Source: Aldrovandia affinis (taxonomy: Eukaryota > Chordata > Actinopteri > Notacanthiformes > Halosauridae). From it: DNA of 64,000 nucleotides. Position 1 is the first letter of the stretch, and every line of letters starts with the position of its first letter. The notes beneath the pieces are model-generated. The model saw nothing but the letters and a program-made list of their open reading frames with translations, was not told the DNA's origin and did not search any database. The stretch lies in NCBI GenBank assembly GCA_029706075.1, contig JAINUG010000026.1, positions 124,001 through 188,000 of the forward strand, in the 5' to 3' direction. Made by a program: the position numbers and the translations under genes. This document shows positions 11,702 through 21,977 of the stretch, piece after piece.

Positions 11702-11834
11702 CATAGCTTTTATCCAAAGTGACTTACAGTAGTGATTGCATACATTTTGCAGTATATATGGCCCCAATGGGAATCAGACCCACAACCTAAGCGTTGTCAG
11801 TGCCATGCTCTACCTACTGAGCCACACAGAACCA
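11702..11834 (-). mobile_element. tRNA-derived SINE, copy 1
   Basis: Read on the minus strand it begins with a tRNA-like head: TGTGTGGCTCAGTAGGTAGA (A-box-like), then GGTTGTGGGTCTGATTCCC (B-box-like). A short body follows (ACTGCAAAATGTATGCAATC) and then the tail GTAAGTCACTTTGGATAAAA. The same head-body-tail order occurs at 17537-17664 and 48000-48143, which defines a family. The tail is the conserved fish LINE-recognised end. Confidence 0.8.
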
Positions 11835-11853
11835 CATTTCTTGTGTGTCATAT

Positions 11854-12233
11854 ACACTCAGTGGCAACTTTATTAGGTACACCTGTACACCTGCTCGTTA
11901 ATGCAATGATCTAATCAGCCATGTGGCAGCCACTCAATGTATAAAAGCATGCAGACATGGTCAAGAGGTTCAGTTGTTATTCAGACCAAAAATGGTCTGG
12001 GCGAGTCAGAATGGGGAAGAAATGTGATCTAAGTGACTTTGACCGTGGAATGATTGTTGGTGCCAGACGGGGTGGCGTGAGTATCTCAGAAACTGCTGAT
12101 CTCATGGGATTTTCACTCTGAGGAATGTTTCCAGCACCTTGTTGAATCCATGCCACAAAGAACCATGTTCTGGGGGCAAAGGGGGTTCCTACCCAGTACT
12201 AGAAAGGTGTACCTAATAAAGTGGCCACTGAGT
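11854..12233 (+). mobile_element. Internally deleted Tc1-like element (MITE-like), ~380 bp
   Basis: It is bounded by inverted ends CACTCAGTGGCAACTTTATT (left) and AATAAAGTGGCCACTGAGTA (right), with TA-rich flanks. It encodes the transposase N terminus MGKKCDLSDFDRGMIVGARR from 12011, ending after SETADLMGFSL at 12121. The sequence then jumps to the family's 3' region (TTTCCAGCACCTTGTTGAAT and GTACCTAATAAAGTGG). The central DDE-encoding part is missing, so it is a non-autonomous deletion derivative. The 26175-26550 fragment shares the same left end and N terminus. Confidence 0.85.
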
Positions 12234-14682
12234 ATATATAGTATAGCAGGTAGAATCATACTGTAGATCCTTGTCTCTTTGACTCCTTGTAGTCTCGTAA
12301 ACCAAATTTCTGCTGTCCGGATATGTGGAGAAACACACAGACAATTAGACAGACATGCTAAGCCAAATCCAGGTATTATGAACAACGCATGACATCATAA
12401 TACCACAGTGTCATGGAAGCTGCTTGGTACACCTTGATCCCTATGGCCTCCACAGCTGAAAAACACCAATAGTCCCTGGACACCTAAAACTAGTTCCTGG
12501 TAATGTGTGTCTCCTGATATCTGCATGCCTGTATGTCTGTCAGTAGGTCCATCTGTGCACTAATGGGAAGACAAACATGTATTTCTTTTCCCAGCAGGAA
12601 ATCCCAGTTAAGTGCCATTAGACTCTTGACCCTAGCAAATCAACAAGCACATTTCACAACGAGTGTCATATCACAGGAGATCTGCTGGGAGAAAAGGACA
12701 AGGTGGATTGCCCCCTGTCAGCTGCTGCTGGAACCCTCGTCTATAGAGTAGAGGCCATTCAGACTTAGAACAGATTTTGAAGGCAAGGTCTTTTGAAGCC
12801 ATTTTTGGGAGTAAGATTACCCTGAAACCACCCTCTGACTGGGACTATAGATTACGTTTTTAAGAAGTGTGCGTATGATTGCATTGAGTGTGGGAGCTGA
12901 AATATTCATCCGCTTGCTTGTTCCACTCCAGAATGGAGGAATGGGGAGGCTCACAGGCATCAAATGAAAGGAAAGATATGGGCGGGGGGGAGCCTACTGC
13001 TAAGCTACTCTTAGCAGTAGGCTACTGCTGTGAGTTTTAACAAGCCTGAAGTGCTTGTAGACAATGAATACAGGAGGAAGGGAGACAGAGAGCGAAAGGG
13101 ACACAGAAAGATACGGAAAGAGTTCTGTCTAACAGTAGACCCCTGCGGAGGAATTTAGCAAGTCTGAGGTGCTTGCAGACAGCTAATGAATTGTGAGAAA
13201 AAGGGAGCAAAAAAAAGATAAGCATACAGCAAGAGGGACCAAGCCCAGTTCAGTGGCTTGTGGGCCTCTGCTGTGAGTTTTAATAAGGTGTTCCCACTGT
13301 CGCTCACCCTGTGATAAACTGGTTCAAGCAGTAAAGAGAACAGTGGCACATTTTCAACTTCCCTCAGATGAGTCCTATTAAGTGGCAGAAATGAAGGGAG
13401 CCTAGAGTGACCCCTGCTGCACATACGCAACCATCAGCCCCATTTACATCACCTGAACTAGAGCCACAAACTATGAGCCACAAGCCAAAAAATAGCGCAG
13501 CAACTCCATTCGTGCTTCTATTCACAAAAACCCTTCCGGCTGGACCCTCCCAGCACCTGGCACAGCCAAACAGGGGAGATAAAGAGGTATCAAACCTCTT
13601 TAACAGGGTGGTGGACTATACTGTTGGTAGTAAAGCAGAAAGGTAAATAGCTAGTCTTGGGAGAAATGCTTGCTCTTGCTAGCATGAAGCATTTATCTTT
13701 GATCTGTCCTGACAACAGTAAGCTAAATATTGTGTTAAAGCTTGTTAGCTGTTCTCTAGACAGTTTTCCATGTCCACTGCTTTCAACAGACCACCCTCTG
13801 TCTAGCCCCAGCAGCCACAGGGACTTGAACAGAACACCACCAAGACAGTGTTTTTTCTTTGTGAACCTATAGTGAACAACAGCAAACATTTGCATTGGCA
13901 CAGATATTGAGACAGCTATTTTTTAACGCAGATAGCCAGATTAACAAAAGCTATGAACAAATGTCTGAGGTTTATATCAAAAGCACAATTCTCGAACCCC
14001 TTAATTGAACTAAGGGCAGCCATTTCTCCTAAAATCTCCAATTTGTGCTTGTGTGTGTGTGTGGTGGGGACGTATTGCCTTCACAAATTTATAACAATAT
14101 ATATTGTTATTATAGACAGAAATGTAAATAGAATAAAACCTGACTTTGAGAGAGCTAACACACAACATTCTTATGATGTTACAATAACGGTTTGAGAACA
14201 TTAAGAAAATGTAGCACTCGTGTGAATGGGCGTGTCTACAATCTATGTGCGGGAGAGCATGTGACCTGGGCCAAGCAGTGCTGGAGCTTTTCCTGTGCGG
14301 TCTCAGGGGTCTGGGGCTGCAAGTGTGTTTGCTATTGCACAGTAAGGCTCTCACAATTTACAGCAATGTATTAATGCTTCTACAATATCAAAGTCATGTT
14401 TTAAGACCGTATGCCTGCTGGCAATCCCCTATGTTACACTATGTGCTGGTGCTAGCAGTGGGGGCAGGATGTGGACTGCAAGGTAGAACATGACTGTAGC
14501 GCAGTGTGGTCACCTTGTGAGCTAGTGAAAGGATTAAACAAGACAACAAAAAGGTAGGAAATTGGCCCGAAGCTTTTTAATTCCCCAATAAGTAATAACA
14601 CAAGGAAAAATGAACAAAATTCATAATTCAACGAACAAAGAATATTTATAATAGAGGGTTGTTTAGCAGACCAGGGCCAGTT
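12234..14682. other. Intron sequence with a small hairpin and loose tandem repeats
   Basis: There is a perfect 14-base inverted repeat (agcctactgctaag / cttagcagtaggct) with a 5-base loop at 12991-13023. Related segments 'gctgtgagttttaacaagcc' (near 13028), 'tttagcaagtctgaggtgct' (near 13153) and 'gctgtgagttttaataaggt' (near 13269) form a loose repeat of about 120 bases. I see nothing else. Confidence 0.6.
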
Positions 14683-14825
14683 TACACTTCATGGGCTGTG
14701 TTGGAAACCGTTCCCTATTCCCTAAATAGTGCACTATATAGTGTGTTGAACAAATTGGCGAACACACTATATAGTGCACTATTTAGGGAATAGGGAACAG
14801 TTTCAAACACAGCCCATGAAGTGTA
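14683..14825. repeat. Near-perfect palindrome (65-bp arms, 13-bp spacer)
   Basis: The left arm 14683-14747 and the reverse complement of the right arm 14761-14825 match at 63 of 65 positions by direct comparison. The arms start tacacttcatgggctgtg and contain ttccctattccctaaatagt and gcactatatagtgtgtt. The spacer is 14748-14760. The inner segment resembles the 'CCCTATATAGTGCACTA' end sequences widespread in fish genomes, which suggests a foldback or miniature inverted-repeat DNA transposon. No obvious target duplication was found. Confidence 0.9.
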
Positions 14826-15834
14826 TCCATTAATTCCGCCCCTCCCCCCCTGCTTAACAGGTTGTGCCTTTATAAGTGGCCTGATGTGAAACACCTGGGC
14901 TGATTACCAATCACCGGACAAGGGGGCATGCCTTTAAATTAAGCTGCCACTGTCCATGGTCCTGAAGGCATCACGGCCTTATGTGTGCTCAGCTTGGCAT
15001 GATTTCTGCCATTTTGATTTACCAAGGTAGGGAATCCATTTAGCAGCCTCGCAGAATAGCCGATGGACCTGCCCCACACTCACATTTTGATGGAAAATCA
15101 CAGACAGCTGCAGCTACATTTGAGTAAACAAACTGTCACACGAAACCTTTGCTTTGGGAGTCATGTCAGACAGAGATGCTTTTATACAGTTTATAAAACC
15201 TCCCTCTTGGGCATATCGAAAAATAAAAGCTTGCAAATGAACCCAGACAACTTGATAAATGTGTAAATGTCATTAGTGTTGTAGAAACAATCTTCTGGAA
15301 ATGTATGTTTGCAGGCGAAAGAATGAGAGAATCCTTCAGCATATCAGCAATGCGCTCCGAAATGCATAAAATACCTAAGCTCAAATTTGCCTGCGTAAAC
15401 CAGAAAACTATTATGCTGCAGCAAAATGAAACATATAATTACCAGCAATCTATTTTCAGCAATCTAGGCAGAAATCCAATGTGACTGTGTTCTGTGATTG
15501 ACTTCGTCCACTGGAGACTGTTCCGGTAAATTAACTTCAAACACTGGTGACTGGGGGTGGTGATTGGAACGTGCTTCGGGCCTGGGTTGGGACTGTGCTC
15601 TCATGGATGCAACTGAACTGCAGGGGGGCGGGCTGTGCTTCTATGGGTGTAGCTGGGGTGTGCTGAGCATGAGATGGTGCTAGAGGAGGAGGGGCCATGC
15701 AACTAGGAGTGGTGCTGTGCTGTCTGTGCTTTTTAAATTTTTATTGTTACTTTCCCCCGCGTTTTTCTCCCAATTTAGTGGCCAATTATACCCTCTATTA
15801 ATTTTGATTTGCCCTCCCCACACAAGTTCGCTGC
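14826..15834. other. Intron sequence without recognised features
   Basis: I see G-rich loose repeats around 15540-15720 (variants of 'gggctgtgcttctatgggtg') and no supported gene, RNA or transposon. Confidence 0.5.
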
Positions 15835-16150
15835 TCAGGAGTATGAAAGCAATGTAAACTATATGCCAAGTCCATCTCCGCCACCAGATTTCAACCCAAT
15901 TGAAGACTTATTGGAGATTCTGGAGTGGTGCCTGAGACAGAGTTTCCCATTACCATGAAAACAACCAAACACCAAATGATGGAATTCCTCATGGCATGGA
16001 AGAATGGTGTTGCATCCCCCCAATTAGTTATAGACACTTGTAGAATCTATGCCAAGGTGCATTGAAGCTGTTCTGGTGGCTCGTGGTGGCCCAACACCCT
16101 ATTAAGACACTTTATGTTTGTGTTTTCTTTATTTATCCAGTTACCTGTAT
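15835..16150 (+). mobile_element. Tc1-like transposon, 3' fragment
   Basis: Plus-strand conceptual pieces match the end of a Tc1 transposase: the region around FNPIEDLLEILEWCLRQ (DLNPIE-type catalytic Glu motif), then LVESMPRCIEAVLVARGGP before a stop. A 3' UTR and inverted-repeat end 'tttatttatccagttacctg' (16131-16149) follow. The same end, inverted, occurs at 17721 (ACAGGTAACTGCCAAAATAAA region). Premature stops and at least one frame change are visible, so it is a dead copy. Confidence 0.8.
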
Positions 16151-16986
16151 TTGTGTGGTTGTCGATGATTAACCTTCCATCACCACCATGCAAACCAAAT
16201 CCTTCTCCTAGCTCTGTATAGACAATATATTCCTGTCACCATATCAACCCCTTCTTTCCCTACCCACCTGGGTAAAATTCTCCCTCTGTCACCATGCCAA
16301 CCACACCATAACCACTGGAAACAACCTGTCATTCACACTTTAAGACAGATGGTGGATGGCCTTGAATGAAAATGAGTGTATTGAACGGGACCAATGTGGT
16401 GGCAATGACCGTCGTTGTTGGTAAAAGTATTTTTGTTTTCAGCCATAACTGTCAGCAAGCTGTTCAGAGGGCAGCGCTATTGTTGTTTCTGGAATTACAA
16501 AAGATAAACAGAACACACTCACATTCAAAAGCTTATGCAGGCACAAGACGGAAAACAACTTTAGAAAAAGGGAAATGGAGTTAGCACACTGCAATTAATG
16601 ACAATCAACGTTTCAAACCCACACTGTGCCTTAGTCAGGACTGTGGTGAGAAATAAACTTTTGGTTTAGGGAGCAACAATTGCAATGCTCTATTACCCTG
16701 TTTCCTGTGTTCCCATTTCTGCATGAGCTCAAGTGAAATTATTTTCATTTGAGCAATGTTACGGCAAGCTCTGAAGAGCCTGCGCAGTGCCTGTCCTCAC
16801 AATCAATTACAGCGTCTGTCCGTCTATCAGCAACCTGTGTGTTAACAACCTCACCTGAAGTAAATTCCATTTCATACCTTGAAACAGTAGACAAGCTCCC
16901 CTGAAAGTCCACAGTGCATATTGAAATTGTCACAGGCACAAGTCTCTGCTAAAGAGATGAAGCATTACGAAGTGTCAATAATGATC

Positions 16987-17240
16987 TGACATTATCACTA
17001 TGCATCTGTTCATTCACTGAGAAAGGGATTGCGCCATTTCACACGCTGACAGTTCTTATCTGACATCATCAGCAATGTATTTGTGCTTTCACTGAGGAAG
17101 AACGACGACGATACACACAGACAGCACTCATCGCTCTACATCAGCATGTGCTTACGCCATCACTGGGAAAGAGCTACAGCGTTACAGTGCCTATCTCATG
17201 CCATCAGCATCCACACTGGTAGCACGTATCTGACAATGTG
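16987..17240 (+). repeat. Degenerate tandem repeat (~70 bp unit)
   Basis: Repeated segments of the type 'tctgacatcatcagcaatg', then 'tcactgagaaag', then 'gctgacagttctta' recur about three to four times (16987, 17057, 17130, 17192) with heavy divergence. They look like an old minisatellite. Confidence 0.5.
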
Positions 17241-17517
17241 TAGCAATGCTCTGTACTCATACAGTACCAACTGGAATTAAACTGAGATTGGTGAGGTTAC
17301 TGTTAAAGGATAAGAAACGGGTTGAAATATCAGCTCTTAGAACACTGCGCTCTCATTTTCCTGAATGTTCAGGCTGATCTCTGCGAGAGCCCTTTGTTGA
17401 GCTGCGTTGAGTATGCAGCTGAAGCCCACCTTCAGAACAGCACAGCAGGATGCCCTGCAAGGATTCCACTCACATGAGCCAACAGCAGCCAGCGTTCCTC
17501 ACCGACTACATTCATAA

Positions 17518-17664
17518 TATATATATATATATATATCCTTTAGCAGACGCTTTTATCCAAAGCGCCTTACAGTAATGCATACATGTTTCAGTATATGTGG
17601 CCCCATTGGGGATCGAACCCACAACCTAAGCATTGTCAGTGCCATGCCGAGCCACACAGAACCA
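17518..17664 (-). mobile_element. tRNA-derived SINE, copy 2, with adjacent (AT)n
   Basis: The minus strand carries the same family as copy 1. The head is truncated (CTGTGTGGCTCGGCATGGCA, so the A-box region is shortened) and the B box GGTTCGATCCCC is intact. The body is ACTGAAACATGTATGCATTAC and the tail AAGGCGCTTTGGATAAAAGC then GTCTGCTAAAGG. An (AT)n run at 17518-17536 directly follows the SINE 3' end. Confidence 0.8.
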
Positions 17665-17719
17665 CATCTGAAACAGTTCTAAATTGAAACAAAACCCTCA
17701 CGACAAATCCTGTACTGAT

Positions 17720-17775
17720 ATACAGGTAACTGCCAAAATAAAAGCAACACTTGAGTAAATGAGGGATCCTTTAAA
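17720..17775 (+). mobile_element. Tc1-like 5' terminal inverted repeat fragment
   Basis: It begins TACAGGTAACTGCCAAAATA, then AAAGCAACACTTGAGTAAAT and GAGGGATCC. This is the known left end of a common fish Tc1 family and the inverse of the end at 16131-16149. The sequence downstream (from about 17780) no longer resembles the element. Confidence 0.7.
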
Positions 17776-20700
17776 TGGGTGCAGTGCCGCGAGGAACCGA
17801 GGTAAATGGCCGGTACTGGCCCTCCCCTTCCCAACGAGCCCCCCCACCCAACCCCCCCCATCCCCTGCCCAACTGGGACACTGGGCCGTTTGAGTGCCCC
17901 CCCAGGGGGCCTTTATTTTAATAGTTACATGTGTATTACCAATATGGCCAGTTGGAATGGGAATTTTAGGATATTCCACATGTTTAGGGGACCTATAAGA
18001 GTAACAGGGGGAAAAGAAAGAGGGATTTTCCACGTAAAAGATGCTTTCCAATTTGCCAATCATTCTGTGCTCCTAATCTGGACAGGATTAAGGCTGGGGG
18101 GGGGGGGACTCTGAGACAATATGGGTCAAAGCATCTGGGGCTAGGATGTTGTTGTTAAGAGAGAGTGGTCAGATTTAATGTCCTATCAACAGATGGTACT
18201 GAGTTTATAGCCATGGGGCCCCAGGGTATAAATTAACTTTTACCTTCACCATAATTTGAAGCTATGCCTACAGACACAAACCAAAATAAAACACACAAAA
18301 TGTCCATTAGGCAAAATACTTTTTCTACATGTATATATTTTCTGTGAATGTGTAACTGGAGAGTAACATGCAAACATCAATATCAGTTCTAAGGAATTAC
18401 ACGTGCTATCACGGCAGCAGGATCTCTCACACATAGCCTGTTCCTTTCAGAACACTCCGTAACACTTCTGGGAAAGGTCCAGCCAAAGGCCACAGTCTCT
18501 CTGGACTGGCAAGGTCCCAAAATGGGCCACAAAGACTCAAGTCCTATGAGCAGGAAAGAAAGAGAAGTTAATGGAGAATGAGAAATGGAAATATAGAGAG
18601 ATGTTGACGAAATGGGTGAAAGACCTCCCTGTACTTTCCACTTTAAAAGAGATCACAATGGGCCCAGTGCCATTTACTCGCATATCAAAAAGCATTAAAG
18701 AAAACAAGGCGAAAGCACTGGCACTGTGCTGTAGCCTACTTCACCTCACAAATTCTAGGTGCCAATCTGACTGCAATTTGCCTAACAAGCACACTGTGCC
18801 AAACTGACATTATCTCACTTCTCAAACACAGTACACCAATCTGACTGAAACTTGCCTTGCAAACACAGCGACTCTGCCAAACTGCACCTGACAAATGCAA
18901 GGAGCCAACAGCAGAAGAAAACAGTCCTTGTGACACCAATGCAATCTCAATTTCATTAGCTCTGAGGACAAATATTCCCTTTCACAGACTTGTCCATTAT
19001 TCATGTTTTTTTTTCAGTTTTGCCTTCTAAATTAAAACAATTCACAGTGCTTTCTTTCTGAAATAAGAAAAAAATGACAGCCCAAAAAATAATTTCTTCA
19101 TTTTCTGCTGTATACGGCCAATAGACGACATTCTTTAAAAATAGTGGTGAAATCCAGCCCAATGCACCTCTTCCTTCCCTCTCTGGGGGTCGGCCCTACT
19201 GCTTGACTTAGTGTCAGATCCAGATTTAAAGGTCCTGGGTATGTCAATTAAACAACACAATCACCAATTGACACAGAAACAGGCTACCACTGTTTGCTGC
19301 ACCTCAACCCAAATGCTGCATACAAAACAGCATCATTGTACAAATTACTAATTCTACTGCAGTCCAGGACGTGGCGAGAGAGGGAATGAGCTGCAAGGCC
19401 AGAGGAGAAAAACTAGCTTCAAACAATTCACATCAGTGGTGCCCATAAATTGGACTTGACCTTGTCAAGAAATAACCTTTCTTTCCTACCCTTCATAACT
19501 TAGTGACATTGTATTTCCTTCTTTATTTTGAGTCACAAACCCTCAGCATGACTGACCTTCAGTCGGCATTGCCATCCATAATAGTGCATTCTTTACAAAG
19601 CTTGCCTAGCATGTCTCCTCAATGGGTGCCTTGCTTCTTGCACATCCTGTCCCCTATTCACACAACTGTCCCATTCTACCCAGGGCCCATACTGTGAACC
19701 TTCACGCGCGGCCTCCATTGCCCTGACCGCCTCTGCACCTTGTACCCTAAATCATGTCACACCGCCTCACTTCTCTCTGACAAGCAGCAATGGATAAAAA
19801 AATTAAATATCTGATCGGTCAGCCCTGTTTCCATTCACTCTATTTACTGTAACAGTGGTTCTCTCGGTCACATGGTTTTTCAGCTCGCACAGAGTGGAAA
19901 CAATAGTAAAACGAAAAATAAAAACAACCCTGCGTGGAGACACAAACGATCTTTGGATCAATCAATACATCCCCAGACGCTTGCTTTTAAACCAACAAAG
20001 AAGTGAGGGGGAACAAATCCTCTTTGGTAAGGCAATAACAGAGATAAGCAAATGCAGGCTGATGACCTTTCGAACAATTGTGGGATGAATTACAATGCAT
20101 GTTACTTTCAGCTGAAATAAGAAGTCTGATATCACAGTATTGACTTCGATTACTTACATAAATGATAAAACAGTAATCGCCCTGAAGGGGACATGTGCGG
20201 GCGTGAATGTTGAGTGGAAGTCTACCGAGGAACCAGTTGCAGGTCTCTAATTGCATTATGTAAGTAGCACTGCAGAGCCTAAGCTTTTTTTCCCTGTGGT
20301 CTGAAGGAGCTCACTATGAAGACTAGGCACTATGGGACCATATGAATAATATGCAGTAAGTAAGTTGTTATTTTCCATTAGTGTAAAAATGAGTGATGTG
20401 TAACAATAATTCCCCTGTCTCACCATGCATGCTTGGTAGGCAGACCCCATCGACGTTAGTCCAATGATACTGGTTATGCAAATGAAAAAACTGACTGTAG
20501 TTGAAGTAGCAGTAGTAACAATGCCCAGCTTACAATGCCCTGTGAAGAAGTGGCTTGCCATGCCTCGTGCTCCACCATTGTGGCAATTATCTTTAACATG
20601 CACAGCAAAATGTGTACTGATTGTACCGCTCATAATGGTTTTCATAGGGTGTTACTTCAAATGACCAATAATCCTGAAAATGTCAATCAAGTTACAGCAT

Positions 20701-21007
20701 GCTTATTTGAACTATATAACTGCTGTCCACACTTCACGTTTAAGGAAGTTCATTTAATGTAATACAGTTTATTTTAATGGTAATGCCATGGTGATTCCCT
20801 TGTTATACATCACTTTAATGACATGCAAAATGGCAGAAATAGGGAGATTGTGGCATATGTTAGTCTGGCAGCCGAGTGGCCAGAAAACCTACCAGTTACT
20901 TGTTTGTCTAAAAAACGGTATCTCCATTTCCCTCCGGTTTATAGTCACAATCCATTTATTTATACTGCATATATGACTATATGTACGCTAAAACAATTGC
21001 ATGGTTA
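17776..21007. other. Intron sequence, few features
   Basis: There are C-rich runs at 17820-17905 and a G run at 18097-18108. A degenerate two-copy tandem repeat lies at 18738-18888: 'caatctgactgcaatttgcc' and 'gtgccaaactgacatt' recur as 'caatctgactgaaacttgcc' and 'ctgccaaactgcacc'. No coding or RNA signal was recognised. Short open frames look incidental. Confidence 0.5.
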
Positions 21008-21518
21008 TACAGTAAACTCAGTTTTTATTCATACCCTTGATAAAGATGAACAAAACTGATCGTATAAAATAAGCTATATAAGTAAGAAATGCAGAAAATT
21101 AAATAATATTTTGTTTTATTCATAATATTTTTTTCCAGAAAACATCTGGATCACAATTATTCACACCCCTAACTATTATTTTTAATTTAATCCAACAAAA
21201 ACAAATCTTCATAAATATACAACTTATTTGAAGTTCATTGGAAGGTTATGGAACTCTACAATGGTATCCTGTTTCCCTAGGGTATAAAAAGGAGGGAACA
21301 CACGTTTTAAATACTGTGGTCAGCCATCATCATGGTGAAAGGCAAAGAACTCCCTGAAAGCATCAGATTATTGACCTCTACAGATCAGAGATCAGGAAAT
21401 GGCACCAAAAAAAGATACCGCTTTCCACTGTTGTGTCAATTATTAGGAAGTTTAAGACCACTGGAACAGTGGCTAACCTGCCAGGTAAAGGACGCAAGTC
21501 TATCTTGCCCCTACGTGT

Positions 21519-21977
21519 TGTAGCGGGAACAGGGGTGTGAAGTTTCCACGCAAGCAAGTTGGATAACGAAACAACACAATGAAGTCAATGAAATAGAACT
21601 GGGTTTATTAGGGGAAAACTCACAATTCGGGAGAGGGGAGAAATCAGTCCAACAGTCCAATATCGCAATCCATATTCGCAGTCCTTGTTCGTAATCCGTT
21701 GTCATTAATCCGAGCCAGGTTCTCAAACAATCAATGTTGGGTACACAAATGGGGGGTCCATCCATGTCAATCCAAATAAACAATCCACAACAATGCTCTA
21801 CTCGTACTCACTCCCGCCATGCTTTTCCCTTCCGGTACTCTGCCATTGGCTAGGGGAAAAGATGCGTCTTTTATTTCTGAGCCTTCGGCTTGTTAAGGGT
21901 TTCCTGGTGCGTCATATTTCCTCCGGAGCTCCATATATGGTTTGGGGTGAAGCCAGCATGACGGCAGGTATTTCCCC
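21519..21977 (-). repeat. Long terminal repeat (element 3' LTR)
   Basis: The left LTR begins TGTAGCGGGAACAGGGGTGT and ends near GGCAGGTATTTCC. It aligns along its length to 24849-25303. The outer boundary is approximate because no clean target duplication could be read. Confidence 0.8.
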
